Origin: Leptospira tipperaryensis
GTDB lineage: Bacteria > Spirochaetota > Leptospiria > Leptospirales > Leptospiraceae
DNA: 64,000 bases
Assembly: GCF_001729245.1 (NCBI RefSeq)
Contig: NZ_CP015217.1
Span: 3,752,001-3,816,000, forward strand
Direction of reading: 5' to 3'
Shown: piece by piece, positions 38,485-48,207 of the stretch
Layout of the letters: each line of letters opens with the position of its first letter
Numbering within the stretch: the stretch's first letter is position 1
Program-made: the position numbers and the translations under genes
The notes under the pieces: generated by a model
Told to the model about the DNA's origin: nothing
Database searches by the model: none
The model's input: only the letters and a program-made list of their open reading frames with translations

Positions 38485-39417
38485 ATGGGCCATCATCACT
38501 CACATCACCATTCTCACGATCATTCTCATCACGCCCATGACCATCATCAAAGCTCGAGTAAAGCGTTGATGATCGCGATGACTTTCAATCTTCTCTACGC
38601 GGCGATCGAGGCGGGAATCGGATTATGGTCCGGGTCTCTGGCTTTGTTATCGGACGCGGGACACAATTTGATGGACGTGAGTTCTTTGTTTCTCGCTTGG
38701 ATTGCGATCAAACTCCAGCAAAGAGCTCCTTCTCCCGGCTTTACTTACGGTTTAAAAAAATCTTCGATATTAGTCAGCCTTCTCAATTCCATTCTTCTTT
38801 TTGGAACCTTTGCTTTCATTGTCTACGAATCGATTGAAAAACTATCCAGACCGAATCCGGTTTCCGGCGGTATGATCGCGATCGTCGCTCTTGCGGGAGT
38901 TTTTGTAAACTTCTCGACTTCGTTTTTATTTCACAAAAGTAAAGACAAGGATTTAAACATGAAAGGAGCCTATCTGCACCTGCTCGCAGACGGATTGGTT
39001 TCTTTGGGAGTGATCGGTTCCGGTTTGTTGATTCAATGGAAAGGAATCTATTGGATCGATCCTGTGACCGGTCTTATCATCGGTTTGATCATCGTCTACG
39101 GAAACATCCCGCTCTTTAAGGAAAGTCTTCGATTGAGTTTGGATTCCACTCCCGACACAATTCATTCCGAAACGGTTGAAAAAAAACTCAAAGCCATCGA
39201 CGGAGTATTAAATATTCATCATGTTCATATCTGGCCTTTGAGCACGACAGAAAATGCGCTGACCGCCCATCTCGTCTTAAAAAACGATCTTTCTTCGGAT
39301 CGAAGACGAAGTATCAAATCGGAAGCGCGAACAATTTTAAAAGAACTTCAAATCGCGCACGTAACCTTGGAAACCGAGGAAGAAAGGGAGAATTGCAATC
39401 AGATCGATTGCAAATGA
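38485..39417 (+). CDS. Cation diffusion facilitator, Zn2+ efflux type (ZitB/CzcD-like)
   Basis: 310 residues, six membrane helices. The first 23 residues are almost all histidine with serine, aspartate and glycine, a cytoplasmic metal-capture tail. Site A ligands are in LLSDAGHNLMD (HxxxD, TM2) and LHLLADGLVSLG (HxxxD, TM5). The C-terminal ferredoxin-like domain (about 210-300) has INIHHVHIWPLST with its dimer-interface metal site. Expected to export zinc (possibly cobalt or iron) with proton antiport. Alone on its transcript. ATG 38485. The 246 bp before it carry no recognised metal-regulator operator. Confidence 0.94.
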   Translation: MGHHHSHHHSHDHSHHAHDHHQSSSKALMIAMTFNLLYAAIEAGIGLWSGSLALLSDAGHNLMDVSSLFLAWIAIKLQQRAPSPGFTYGLKKSSILVSLLNSILLFGTFAFIVYESIEKLSRPNPVSGGMIAIVALAGVFVNFSTSFLFHKSKDKDLNMKGAYLHLLADGLVSLGVIGSGLLIQWKGIYWIDPVTGLIIGLIIVYGNIPLFKESLRLSLDSTPDTIHSETVEKKLKAIDGVLNIHHVHIWPLSTTENALTAHLVLKNDLSSDRRRSIKSEARTILKELQIAHVTLETEEERENCNQIDCK

Positions 39418-39467
39418 CTCGGTCTTCCGATCCGATTTACAAAGATTACGGCTTTATAATATATATT

Positions 39468-39971
39468 CTATTCTTCTTGCTCTTGTTTTCCGCTCATTCG
39501 TTTCAACATAGAATCTTGTAAAATCAACATACTCGTAGTGGAAGTCGCGATGAGTTTCTTTTTCGGATTGCGAACTTCAGCAAGCATGGTCAACATCGCA
39601 GGAGACTTAGCGACAACCCTGGCTTCGATTTCGATATATTCGTCTCGCGGTGCAAACGATCTAAAAAATTGAGTGGAAAGATCGGTGGTAACACAGGGCC
39701 TTTTTGCGGTGATATAGGAAAGCGGTCCGAACGTGTTATCCAAAGCCGTGCAGAGCATTCCGCCTTGAAACATACCGATCGGATTCGCAAAACGCGCGTC
39801 ATACGGGAAACGAACCAGAATTCTTTTCGATTCGATTTCCAAAAATTCTCCTTTCATTTCTTTAAAAGACTTCGGCGGAACTTCAAGGCTGATCCCGAAT
39901 TCCTTTGCCATTTTTGCGGACATTCTATTGAGTTCTTCGTTAACTTTTGTAATCGTATCAGTGGCCGGCAT
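39468..39971 (-). CDS. PaaI-type HotDog thioesterase family protein
   Basis: 167 residues of the single HotDog fold. The hallmark is the helix turn NPIGMFQGGMLCTALDNTFG (about 64-83), where PaaI thioesterases have H/N-G-G and a D/E acting on the thioester; the D81 position is a candidate. LSTQFFRSF and IEIEARVVAK are the following strands. Probably hydrolyses an acyl-CoA. Its start overlaps the end of the TetR gene by 14 bp (39958-39971), so both are expressed together and the TetR probably responds to the enzyme's substrate. Convergent with the zinc exporter. Confidence 0.85.
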   Translation of the reverse strand: MPATDTITKVNEELNRMSAKMAKEFGISLEVPPKSFKEMKGEFLEIESKRILVRFPYDARFANPIGMFQGGMLCTALDNTFGPLSYITAKRPCVTTDLSTQFFRSFAPRDEYIEIEARVVAKSPAMLTMLAEVRNPKKKLIATSTTSMLILQDSMLKRMSGKQEQEE

Positions 39972-40551
39972 TTTTATGCTCCTTAATTTGAATCATCGAT
40001 TTGAGACTTTTGATTATCCTAGGAAAATATTCCCTATCTTTACGAATTCTTGCGATTTGCATCGCACCTTGAATCGCGGACATAAACAAGTCCGCGGTTT
40101 CCTTAGAATGTAACGGAAGAATAAAGGATCCGTCTTTGACACCGTCGTTTAGAGTTTGAATTAGAAAATCTCGATGCTGATTGTGAAGGACCAAAGCTTT
40201 GTCCCTGATCGGTTGTGTGAGAACGTGATATTCGCTACCAACAACGCCGAAAGGACAGATCTTTTCATTTTCCCCTGTATAAGCCTCGTAGAGTTTAAAC
40301 AGTCCAAATAAACGAACTCTCGGAGGTCTTCCTTTTAGATTTTCCGTATATTCTTCAAAATCCTTGTAAAAGATTTCCAGAAGTTCCAAACCCAATTCTT
40401 CTTTCGAAGAATAGTGATAATGAATACTGGACTTCTTAATCCCCAAATCATCCGCTATGTTTTGAAAGCTGAATGACTGAAATCCAACGCTCTGAAAGTA
40501 ATCCCTGGCGAGATTTACGATCTTTTCGCTTGTATCTCCGACGAGTTTCAT
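39958..40551 (-). CDS. TetR-family regulator, co-transcribed with thioesterase
   Basis: 197 residues. Helix-turn-helix: GFQSFSFQNIADDLGIKKSS then IHYHYSSKEELGLEL. The ligand domain (CPFGVVGSEYHVLTQPIRD) resembles the TetR_C group found near acyl-CoA and xenobiotic genes (C-P-x-G motif). The frame is open to 40605, but that would read through a perfect palindrome at 40564-40583; the ATG at 40551 (MKLVGDTSEK) places the operator just upstream. Autorepression is the simple model. Gene order with the PaaI-like thioesterase suggests control by an acyl-CoA or aromatic-CoA. Confidence 0.9.
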   Translation of the reverse strand: MKLVGDTSEKIVNLARDYFQSVGFQSFSFQNIADDLGIKKSSIHYHYSSKEELGLELLEIFYKDFEEYTENLKGRPPRVRLFGLFKLYEAYTGENEKICPFGVVGSEYHVLTQPIRDKALVLHNQHRDFLIQTLNDGVKDGSFILPLHSKETADLFMSAIQGAMQIARIRKDREYFPRIIKSLKSMIQIKEHKNAGH

Positions 40552-40563
40552 TCTAATCTCAAA

Positions 40564-40583
40564 CCTACCTACCAGTAGGTAGG
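40564..40583. promoter_or_regulatory. Perfect TetR operator palindrome
   Basis: CCTACCTAC-CA-GTAGGTAGG: 9-bp arms with a 2-bp centre. It begins 13 bp upstream of the TetR start at 40551. Many TetR proteins use palindromes of this length at their own promoters. Confidence 0.8.
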
Positions 40584-40840
40584 CAGTCAAGAATTTTATA
40601 CTCAAATACCGTTGAAATTTTCTTCCAAGGAAGGTGAAACTTCGTTGTGGAAATTGATTTTTTTTTCAGTCTAAAAGAGCGCCGAAGGCCTGACGAATTC
40701 GAAATTATTTTCCACTTCGCTTAATCAAAATCGGATTAACGGAAATTAGAATTCGTTCCCATCTAAGAATCCGATTCCCTCACGCTTCGAATTTTGATTT
40801 TTAAGAGAGTAGAAAAAGTCAGCCAAATTATTTGGAACTC

Positions 40841-40869
40841 TTGACTGGAATAGTAGCTCTTGATAATAT
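40841..40869 (+). promoter_or_regulatory. Strong sigma-70-type promoter before the AraC receptor gene
   Basis: TTGACT (40841-40846), 17-bp spacer, TAATAT (40864-40869); each hexamer matches consensus in 5 of 6 and 4 of 6 positions. Transcription would start near 40876, leaving a leader of about 108 nt before the ATG. Confidence 0.6.
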
Positions 40870-40983
40870 TAAACCGCTTGAGTTCTCGGCTTAGAAGAAT
40901 GTAAAGAAAACATAGACTAACGACTGTTTTCAAACGTTTCCGATCTTCTAATAAGAACTTTAAATAAATACAATTTTATTAGA

Positions 40984-42597
40984 ATGTTCTATCGTTTCAC
41001 AAAATCAAAAATCATGGTAAGGATCCGTTTCGTTCTATTCCTTATAATTTTAGGATTCGCTTCGCCTAATTCGCTTTATTCGAATCCTCAAACTGAAATC
41101 TGCGAGTTCGGAAAAATCGAATTTGCAACCGATCCAAATCCTAACAACTCGATCCCTTTGAAACCAAAGACTGATCTCCCTTATTCGGAACTCAAAAAAC
41201 CGTTTTTAAAATTCGGGTTTATAAAAGAGGCAGTTTGGGTAAGATTTAGCATCAAAGAATATCCGCGATCGAGATGTTTTTTAAGAATTCCTCAAGTCAC
41301 CTTAGACGCGGCGTCGGTATTCTCCAATTCCACGATTCAAATTTCAGGAGATCGATTTCCTTATCCGGAAAGATCCGTGGACGATTACTATCCCGTTTTT
41401 CACTTGGAACCTTTGGAAGATAGCAACGCGGAAAATATTTATTATCTCTGGGTCCAGACTTCTTCCATTATCAACTTTCCTTTGCTTTTAGAATCCGGAG
41501 TGGAATATGAAAAAGGAAGCTATTATAGAAATCTAAGTATTCTTTTCACGTTGGTGCTCAGTCTTTTTATCTCCTTACTCACCGGATTTGTTTATCGTCA
41601 GACCTTAGATCCGATCTATTTGAATATCGTCGGATTTTTGATTTTTGTTTCTCTCGAAGGCTGGGCCTGTTTTGCAAGCGGCTACAAATATCTCTGGCCT
41701 ATGTTTCCGGAATTTCAAAATATAACACCTCCTCTTTTTGCGTTACTCGCTCTTGGGTGCTCGGTGCATTTTATGTATCAGTTTCTTTCAGCGACCTCGC
41801 TTCCAAAAATCTTCCTAAGAATGTTATTGGGAGGATCTTTTATCGTTCTATTTTTAGCGATCTATACTTCTTTTCTTTCTTATCGTCCGCTCGCGGTTCG
41901 AATCTTTGCTTGGACTTATATCGTTGCCTGCACTCTGATCATCATCTCTACTATTTTAGTATTTGCCTCGTTTCGACCGGCGAGAAAGATCACGCTCTGT
42001 ATGATTCCGATTGTGGGGAGCGTAATGATTACACTTCTTTACTATTTGGACGTAATTCCTTATAACGAATACGCGGTTCACGCCTACGTTCTTGCGCTTC
42101 CAACGGTATATGTCGTTGTGATGATCAGCTTATCGGATCGTGAAAAGTTCGTTAGAAGAAAGTCCTTAAGCCGGGCTTATGACATACAACAGTTGCAGGA
42201 AAAACTAAGAAAGCCCGATCGGATCGCGGATCCCGATTCTAAAAACAAGGCCCCTTCTCTTCAATTCAGCTTGGATCATCTATTTAAAGTGGAAAGAATA
42301 TTTAAGAATCCGGAACTAACAAAGGAAGACTTGGCGAGTATTTTGAGAATCACACCTTTCGATCTCGAACAATTCATTCAAGAATCCACACAACTTCCTT
42401 CTTTCGAAAGTTATACGAATCAATACCGAGTGGAAGAGGCAAAATATCTCTTAAAAACGAGAAAGGATCTAAAACACCTGGATGTAGCCAGGAGATCCGG
42501 ATTTATTTCGGCGAGAGAGATGGAAAAATATTTTAAAACATTTACCGGGATGACACCTTCGGAATTCAAACTGATGATCGATCCGGAATCCATCTAA
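40984..42597 (+). CDS. Transmembrane receptor with cytoplasmic AraC DNA-binding domain
   Basis: 537 residues. Signal peptide (about 10-35, [18 protein letters not shown]), periplasmic 7TMR-DISMED2-like domain (about 40-175), seven membrane helices (about 180-385), then an AraC DNA-binding domain (about 430-537) with [21 protein letters not shown] and [21 protein letters not shown], ending TGMTPSEFK. The whole route from periplasmic sensing to DNA binding is one polypeptide. The mltA gene begins 2 bp after the stop, so the receptor and a murein enzyme share a transcript, suggesting control of cell-wall turnover (inference). ATG 40984; ATG 41014 is also possible. Confidence 0.88.
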   Translation: MFYRFTKSKIMVRIRFVLFLIILGFASPNSLYSNPQTEICEFGKIEFATDPNPNNSIPLKPKTDLPYSELKKPFLKFGFIKEAVWVRFSIKEYPRSRCFLRIPQVTLDAASVFSNSTIQISGDRFPYPERSVDDYYPVFHLEPLEDSNAENIYYLWVQTSSIINFPLLLESGVEYEKGSYYRNLSILFTLVLSLFISLLTGFVYRQTLDPIYLNIVGFLIFVSLEGWACFASGYKYLWPMFPEFQNITPPLFALLALGCSVHFMYQFLSATSLPKIFLRMLLGGSFIVLFLAIYTSFLSYRPLAVRIFAWTYIVACTLIIISTILVFASFRPARKITLCMIPIVGSVMITLLYYLDVIPYNEYAVHAYVLALPTVYVVVMISLSDREKFVRRKSLSRAYDIQQLQEKLRKPDRIADPDSKNKAPSLQFSLDHLFKVERIFKNPELTKEDLASILRITPFDLEQFIQESTQLPSFESYTNQYRVEEAKYLLKTRKDLKHLDVARRSGFISAREMEKYFKTFTGMTPSEFKLMIDPESI

Positions 42598-42599
42598 GA

Positions 42600-43694
42600 A
42601 TGCCTGTAGTTATTATTTTTATTATATTCTTTTTTTATAATTTTATAAATTTGAATGCAAAAGAATTGGAGGAATCCGGATTTGTACCGGTAAACAAACC
42701 GCCCGATCTACAAAAGATCGAAGACATAAAAACCTTAGAACGCGCCTTTCAAGAATCAAAGCTTTACTTTGAAAGATTACCGGCGAAATGGAAAACAAAA
42801 CTCCACAAAAATTCTTACAATAAAGAAGATTTTCTGAGTTCCTTGGAGAAACTAAGAAGAATTTTAAAACAGAAAGATTCGGAAAAAAGAAAAATTGAAT
42901 TCCAGAAATCATTTTTTCTTTTGGAAACCGCCGATCCAAACGAAGGAAAAATCACAGGATATTACGAAGTTATTATAGAAGGTAGAAACCGACCGGAAGG
43001 GGAATTTGCTCATCCCGTCTTGGGAACACCTTCCGACTTAGTCGTAAAAAAACGGGGAACGGAAAGGGTGGTAGGAAAGATCGTTAACGGAAATTTTCTT
43101 CCCTATGAAAGTAGATCCGAATTGGAAAATCCTTCTTCTTGGAATTCCAAAACCAATCCGATCGCATTCGTAAAAATTGTGGATCTTCATCTGGCACAAC
43201 TGGAAGGTTCCGCGGTCGTTCAAACTCCCAAAGAAGACGCGTTTCGTATAACGTATGCTTCCGATAACGGAAAGAATTATATCAGCCCGGCCGAATCGTT
43301 GAACGGCGTTTGTCAAAGCCTGATTCCTTCCGATCTGAGAAACTGCATCTTAGAACATCCTCAGGAAGTAAAAGCGGCGATCTTAAAAAATCCTCGGTAT
43401 GTATTCTTCCAAAAAGAGTCTTCGGCCCCGAGAGGAAGCGGCGGAATCGAACTCATTCCAAAAAGATCGGTCGCGATGGATCCGAATATTCCGCTGGGCA
43501 TCCCGGCCTTGATTTCCTTTGAATCTCCTTCCGTCGCCGAAGAGAACCGTTTGGTATTCGTTCACGATCGAGGATCGAAGATAACGGGACACGGACGACT
43601 GGATTACTTTTTAGGGACGGGTAAGAAGGCCGAAGACCAAGCAGGACGAATTCAATCCCCAGGAAGAATCCTCTTAATTCTGCCGAAGAAGTAA
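42600..43694 (+). CDS. mltA: Membrane-bound lytic murein transglycosylase A
   Basis: 364 residues. The MltA barrel starts at about residue 120 with [15 protein letters not shown] (family motif GYYEP). The C-terminal 3D domain has the conserved aspartates: D323 in [11 protein letters not shown] and D335 in [18 protein letters not shown], the latter group including the catalytic Asp. It cleaves the MurNAc-GlcNAc bond to give 1,6-anhydro products. The N terminus is a hydrophobic signal segment (about 2-18) without a visible lipobox cysteine, unlike E. coli MltA. Co-transcribed with the membrane AraC receptor (2-bp gap). No ribosome-binding site of its own, so coupling is likely. Confidence 0.92.
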   Translation: MPVVIIFIIFFFYNFINLNAKELEESGFVPVNKPPDLQKIEDIKTLERAFQESKLYFERLPAKWKTKLHKNSYNKEDFLSSLEKLRRILKQKDSEKRKIEFQKSFFLLETADPNEGKITGYYEVIIEGRNRPEGEFAHPVLGTPSDLVVKKRGTERVVGKIVNGNFLPYESRSELENPSSWNSKTNPIAFVKIVDLHLAQLEGSAVVQTPKEDAFRITYASDNGKNYISPAESLNGVCQSLIPSDLRNCILEHPQEVKAAILKNPRYVFFQKESSAPRGSGGIELIPKRSVAMDPNIPLGIPALISFESPSVAEENRLVFVHDRGSKITGHGRLDYFLGTGKKAEDQAGRIQSPGRILLILPKK

Positions 43695-44074
43695 ACATTT
43701 TATTCAAAGAATCTGCAAATTGTATCAATTGCGCTCTTCGCATTAAAATATGTATTCAATTTTGATCATAATCATTATCCCCAAAAGCCGTAATAATGAT
43801 TCAAAAAGAATTCTAATAAATCGTTTTACAACGTTATGATGATCTGTTTCTTATTCCAAAGAAAGTATCATTTTGTTTCACATAAGCAATAAACTTAAGA
43901 ACAGAATCATAACGAACCGATTATAAAAATAAAAGGCTGTCCCCTAAGTTATCTTTTCGATACCGCGTTAGACTCGATCGGATGACTTACGCTCTCCTAT
44001 CTATAAATGATAACGAATTCGGGAAAAACCTAAGATAGAAAAAAATTTGGGATTCAATTTTACAGGAAGTATGC
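43695..44074. other. Intergenic region before the Amt-cyclase gene, 380 bp
   Basis: A/T-rich, no gene and no strong hairpin. Holds the ribosome-binding site AGGAAG (44064-44069) for the gene at 44075. No NtrC-type or other operator that I can support. Confidence 0.45.
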
Positions 44075-46180
44075 ATGCATTTAATGTTTATGGGCTCGAC
44101 TGAAAAAACACTAACCGACGTTTTATGGATCTTACTCTGCTCAGGACTTGTTCTATTGATGCAGGGGGGATTCTTAATCTTAGAATCCGGATTAACAAGA
44201 GCTAAAAACTCGATCAACGTCGCGATCAAAAACATTGCCGACTTCGGAATCGCTACGGTTCTTTTTTGGTTTATCGGATTTGGCTTAATGTTCGGCCAGT
44301 CTTGGAAAGGAATTTTAGGAACATCTTGGTTTATTCCCGTATTTCCTCCCGATGATATTTGGAGCCCGGCCTTCTTTCTATTTCAATTGGTCTTCTGCGG
44401 TACTGCGGCGACGATCGTCTCGGGAGCCATCGCAGAAAGACTCAAATTCGTTTCGTATATCATTTCAACGATTCTTATTTCCGGCTTTATCTATCCTATC
44501 GCGGGACACTGGGTTTGGGCCGGGCTTTATCAATCGGAAACACACGGATGGTTATCAGTTCTGGGCTTTAGAGATTTCGCAGGTTCTTCCGTGGTTCATA
44601 GCGTGGGCGGTTGGGTCGCCCTCGCGTTTTTACTCGTAGTCGGGCCTAGAACAGGAAGATTTGTGGAAGGAGAACCTCCTCGTAAAGTTACCGGAAGCAA
44701 CCTCCCCTTAGCAATGTTAGGCGGAATCATCCTTTGGGTCGGTTGGTTTGGATTTAACGGAGGAAGCACTCTCGCCTTTGACAAACACGTTCCGACCGTA
44801 CTTTTAAACACGGTGCTCGCCTCGGGCGCCGCGATGTTTTCCGGGTTGTTCGTGGGCTGGTTTCGAAAAGGTTATCCGGACGCGGTCCTTCCTTTAAACG
44901 GATCGTTAGGCGGTCTTGTAGCAATCACCGCTTGTGCGAACGTGGTGAACGCGATGGAAGCCGGATTGATCGGAATTCTTGCCGGAATTCTTGTATCTCC
45001 CATCGAAGATATATTAGAAAAATTTAAAATTGACGACGCGGTCGGAGCTGTACCTGTTCATTTGGGAATGGGAATTTTCGGAACGCTTTGTGTCGGCATT
45101 TTTGGAAATCTTCAAATTCTAAATTCAGGTTTAACTCGCTGGGAACAAATCCAAGTTCAGCTTTTAGGAATCGCTTCCATCGGGACATTCGTCTTTGGAA
45201 CCTCGTATCTGTTTTTTTCGACGATCAATCGATTTTTTAAATTGAGAGTCGATCCTGAAGAAGAATACCAGGGATTGAATATTTCTGAACACAGAGCGAC
45301 GACCGAATTGATCGATCTTTTTTTGGTTATGGAACATCAAAAAAAAACGGGAGACCTGAGTTATAACGTTCCCGTCGAACCCTTTACCGAAGTCGGGCAA
45401 ATCGCAGATCGATACAACCAAGTCCTCGGCACGGTCAGGATCACTTTAGACGAGAACGAAAAGGCAAGAAAAGAATTAGCCAAAGCTTATTCAAAAGTAC
45501 AAAAGGAACAAGAACGAGCCGAAAAACTTTTGTTAAATGTTCTTCCGAAGTCGATCGCAGATAAACTTAAAAAAGACAGCTCCGTAATCGCTCAGAGTTT
45601 TAGCGAAGCGAGCATTCTATTTGCCGATATCGTAGGCTTTACCGAAATCGCAGGAAAGTTTCATCCTGAAAAAGTGGTCCGGATTTTAAACAAGGTATTT
45701 TCGGCGTTCGATCTTATGGCGGAAAAATACGGTCTCGAAAAGATCAAAACGATCGGAGATGCGTATATGGTGGTGGGCGGTCTTCCTCAACCGAGAAAGG
45801 ATCATACATTAGCAATTGCTCATATGGCATGGGAAATGATGGATATGCTCAAACGATTTAGGATTAAGGAAGGAAATCTAAAACTCGATATGAGGATAGG
45901 AATCAACACCGGACCCGTTGTCGCAGGGGTAATCGGAACCAAAAAGTTTATCTACGATATCTGGGGAGATGCGGTCAACGTAGCGAGTAGAATGGAGTCG
46001 CACGGTTTGAGCGGTCAAATCCAAGTAACTAATTCCACTGCGGATCTGATTTCCGAAGAATTCTCGATGGAAAAAAGAGAAGACGTAGAGATCAAAGGAA
46101 AAGGAAAGATCAACACCTTCATCCTTACCGGGCGAAAGAATCTTCCTTCGGAAGAACTCTTTTTCGGATTTCAACCTTAA
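44075..46180 (+). CDS. Ammonium transporter-adenylyl/guanylyl cyclase fusion
   Basis: 701 residues. The Amt/Rh channel covers about 1-400 with eleven membrane helices; the twin pore histidines are H175 (SSVVHSVGGW) and H329 (AVPVHLGMG), and GFLILESGLTRAKN is the family start. A HAMP-like linker and coiled coil follow (about 405-490). The class III cyclase (about 505-690) is complete: metal aspartates D518 and D562, purine-selecting K558 and D628 (adenine type), transition-state N635 and R639. It can therefore homodimerise or trimerise around the transporter. It likely couples ammonium transport or sensing to cAMP. AGGAAG supports the ATG at 44075. The cNMP-binding gene at 46177-47208 is convergent and overlaps by 4 bp. 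Confidence 0.95.
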   Translation: MHLMFMGSTEKTLTDVLWILLCSGLVLLMQGGFLILESGLTRAKNSINVAIKNIADFGIATVLFWFIGFGLMFGQSWKGILGTSWFIPVFPPDDIWSPAFFLFQLVFCGTAATIVSGAIAERLKFVSYIISTILISGFIYPIAGHWVWAGLYQSETHGWLSVLGFRDFAGSSVVHSVGGWVALAFLLVVGPRTGRFVEGEPPRKVTGSNLPLAMLGGIILWVGWFGFNGGSTLAFDKHVPTVLLNTVLASGAAMFSGLFVGWFRKGYPDAVLPLNGSLGGLVAITACANVVNAMEAGLIGILAGILVSPIEDILEKFKIDDAVGAVPVHLGMGIFGTLCVGIFGNLQILNSGLTRWEQIQVQLLGIASIGTFVFGTSYLFFSTINRFFKLRVDPEEEYQGLNISEHRATTELIDLFLVMEHQKKTGDLSYNVPVEPFTEVGQIADRYNQVLGTVRITLDENEKARKELAKAYSKVQKEQERAEKLLLNVLPKSIADKLKKDSSVIAQSFSEASILFADIVGFTEIAGKFHPEKVVRILNKVFSAFDLMAEKYGLEKIKTIGDAYMVVGGLPQPRKDHTLAIAHMAWEMMDMLKRFRIKEGNLKLDMRIGINTGPVVAGVIGTKKFIYDIWGDAVNVASRMESHGLSGQIQVTNSTADLISEEFSMEKREDVEIKGKGKINTFILTGRKNLPSEELFFGFQP

Positions 46181-47208
46181 GAATTTTCTTTGTTCAAGGC
46201 TCCGGCCGTTTCCGGTTCGGAGCTGGATTCGGAAGATTCAGTTTCCACTTCGTTCACCGAGGTGGAAGCCTGTTCCGCCAAATGATCGAGTCCTTCCCCA
46301 CTTTCGCCTGCAACTTCCACAGTTTCAGAAACATGAGTCACACCGTTGCCAAGATTCGCTTCCGCTTCCTTACTCGTCTTAAAGCAGTGATTGAGAATCG
46401 TAAAATCGTAGACGATCGTCTTAAACACATTGAAGAATAATTTAGGATTCAAGGTAAGAACTCGATACAACAAATTTCTATCGATCGAAGTTACGATCGC
46501 AGTATCTTCGACAGCCTTCACCGCAAAAACTCTCGGGTTCGAACCGATCAGAGAAGATAGATCCAATAAATCGCCGGGATGATAGTCTCTGATTTCAGAT
46601 TCGGATCCGTCTCTAGCTACTTTACAAAGTACTAATTTTCCTTGTAGAACAAACCAGAGTTTTTCCGAAGCGGGTTCGCCGGAATGAAACAGATACTTTC
46701 CTGGAGGAAAATAATTGCTAAGATGTCCGTAGATTCTGCTGATTACCCCTAGATTATGAATTCTACAATTCTCATAATCGTCCGCAAATTCCAAATTGGA
46801 AGGATCGATTTTTATAAGATGTTGCAATTGTGTGAAGTTAAGCTCTTCTCGATAGTGTCGACTCGCCGCAGTCAAAAGCATCCGAAACATAAATTTCGGA
46901 TTTTTATGGATCATGTTTTCGATGATGCTACTGTCCAAGGAAATCAAACGAACTTCATCCGTCGCGGAGATCGCTGACGCGGTTCTTTTACCGCCGGTTA
47001 GAAGAGCCATTTCTCCGAAAAAATTGTTTTCGTTAATTCGACAAATAGCTCGTTCTTTACCGTCAACCGTCTCGGACAAAACGACTGAGCCTTTAGAAAT
47101 AAAAAACATCTGATCCTTAGAAGGATCTCCTTGTCGAAAAATAATCTGACCTTTGGAGTATTCTATCGGTTGAATATGATTGAGTAAGTTCTGTGATTCA
47201 GGAGGCAT
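46177..47208 (-). CDS. Double cyclic-nucleotide-binding domain protein
   Basis: 343 residues. cNMP domain 1 (about 10-125) has the phosphate-binding cassette FFGEMALLTGGKRTASA, with the canonical Glu and Arg that hold the cyclic phosphate. Domain 2 (about 155-270) has the same barrel but its cassette reads LLDLSSLIGSNPRVFAV, without the E/R pair in place, so it may be structural. There is no helix-turn-helix; the C-terminal 70 residues are acidic and Ser/Glu-rich. It is thus a cytoplasmic cAMP receptor or scaffold, not a Crp-type activator. It sits tail to tail with the Amt-cyclase gene, which may supply its ligand (inference). ATG 47208, or read from the 219-bp gap shared with map. Confidence 0.9.
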   Translation of the reverse strand: MPPESQNLLNHIQPIEYSKGQIIFRQGDPSKDQMFFISKGSVVLSETVDGKERAICRINENNFFGEMALLTGGKRTASAISATDEVRLISLDSSIIENMIHKNPKFMFRMLLTAASRHYREELNFTQLQHLIKIDPSNLEFADDYENCRIHNLGVISRIYGHLSNYFPPGKYLFHSGEPASEKLWFVLQGKLVLCKVARDGSESEIRDYHPGDLLDLSSLIGSNPRVFAVKAVEDTAIVTSIDRNLLYRVLTLNPKLFFNVFKTIVYDFTILNHCFKTSKEAEANLGNGVTHVSETVEVAGESGEGLDHLAEQASTSVNEVETESSESSSEPETAGALNKENS

Positions 47209-47427
47209 TTGCTACTATTCTTTTATAATTTAGAATCAAGAGACGAAAGGTTTGAAATGATTCTTAAAAGGAAGGAAAAAAAAGGAAGAATCCAAAGGGG
47301 ATTAACCCAAAAGGATTATTGATTTCCAAATGATAAGCAGAGAGAATCGTTTTTTAAATGGAAAAGCCTGTTACGAATCCATTGACTTCGTAGTTGAAAC
47401 CAAAAAAATCGAGTCGGAGAAAACCAG

Positions 47428-48186
47428 ATGTCTATTGAAACAGAAAAGGATCTAATCGGTCTGAAAAAAATCGGGAAAATCGTGGGACTCGTTCTAAAAG
47501 AAATGAAAGCCTTTGCAAAATCCGGAATGTCCACCAAAGAGTTGGATGACTTCGGACTCGATCTTTTGAAAAGATACGGGGCAAGATCCGCTCCCGTGAT
47601 TACATACAACTTTCCCGGCACGACCTGCATCAGCGTGAATCGTGAAATCGCACACGGAATTCCATCTTCCAAAAAAATTCTAAAAGACGGTGATCTGATC
47701 AATATCGACGTCTCCGCAGAACTTGGTGGATACTTTGGAGACAATGGAAGTTCTTTTATCTTAGGGCAAGCGCATCCGATTCTTAGCTCGTTGGTGGATT
47801 GTTCTCGGACTTCTCTTTACAAAGGAGTTGCTCAGGCCAAAGCAGGCAATCGAATCAGCGACATCGGAAAAGCGATTCACGAGGAAGCAAAATCCTACGG
47901 ATTCACCGTTATCAAAAATTTAATGGGACATGGAACCGGAGGAAGCCTTCACGAAGCTCCAAAGTATATTCCTTGTTATGAAGACAAAAGATATTCTCAA
48001 AAACTAAAATCAGGAATGGTTCTTGCTATAGAAACGTTCATCTCCACAAAATCCGAAATCGCAATGGAAACTTCCGACGGATGGACCCTCGTGACCAGAG
48101 ACGGAAGTTACGTCGCTCAACAAGAACATACGATCGTGGTAACAGACCAAGAACCGATTCTTCTTACTGCGAGCAACGGAGTATAA
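47428..48186 (+). CDS. map: Type I methionine aminopeptidase
   Basis: 252 residues, the short bacterial type. Metal ligands D94 and D105 (INIDVSAELGGYFGDNGSSF), H168 (MGHGTGGSLHEAP), E202 (AIETF) and E233 (QQEHTIVV) are all in place. The histidine in HGIPS (substrate contact) is also present. Removes the initiator methionine from nascent proteins, cytoplasm. GGAG about 10 nt upstream supports ATG 47428. The usual neighbours (secY, adk, infA) are absent, so this could be a second map copy. It is convergent with the SDR gene. Confidence 0.95.
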   Translation: MSIETEKDLIGLKKIGKIVGLVLKEMKAFAKSGMSTKELDDFGLDLLKRYGARSAPVITYNFPGTTCISVNREIAHGIPSSKKILKDGDLINIDVSAELGGYFGDNGSSFILGQAHPILSSLVDCSRTSLYKGVAQAKAGNRISDIGKAIHEEAKSYGFTVIKNLMGHGTGGSLHEAPKYIPCYEDKRYSQKLKSGMVLAIETFISTKSEIAMETSDGWTLVTRDGSYVAQQEHTIVVTDQEPILLTASNGV

Positions 48187-48207
48187 GGATATTCTAAAAT
48201 TCTAATT

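Larger units (their letters stand above)
40552..40983. other. Divergent intergenic region, 432 bp
   Basis: Holds the TetR operator at 40564-40583 and the strong plus-strand promoter at 40841-40869. Between them I see nothing else that I can support. Confidence 0.5.

Noticed and set aside
43935..43944. GGCTGTCCCC resembling insertion-sequence ends
   Set aside because: Only one end-like string, with no partner inverted repeat, target duplication or transposase fragment nearby.
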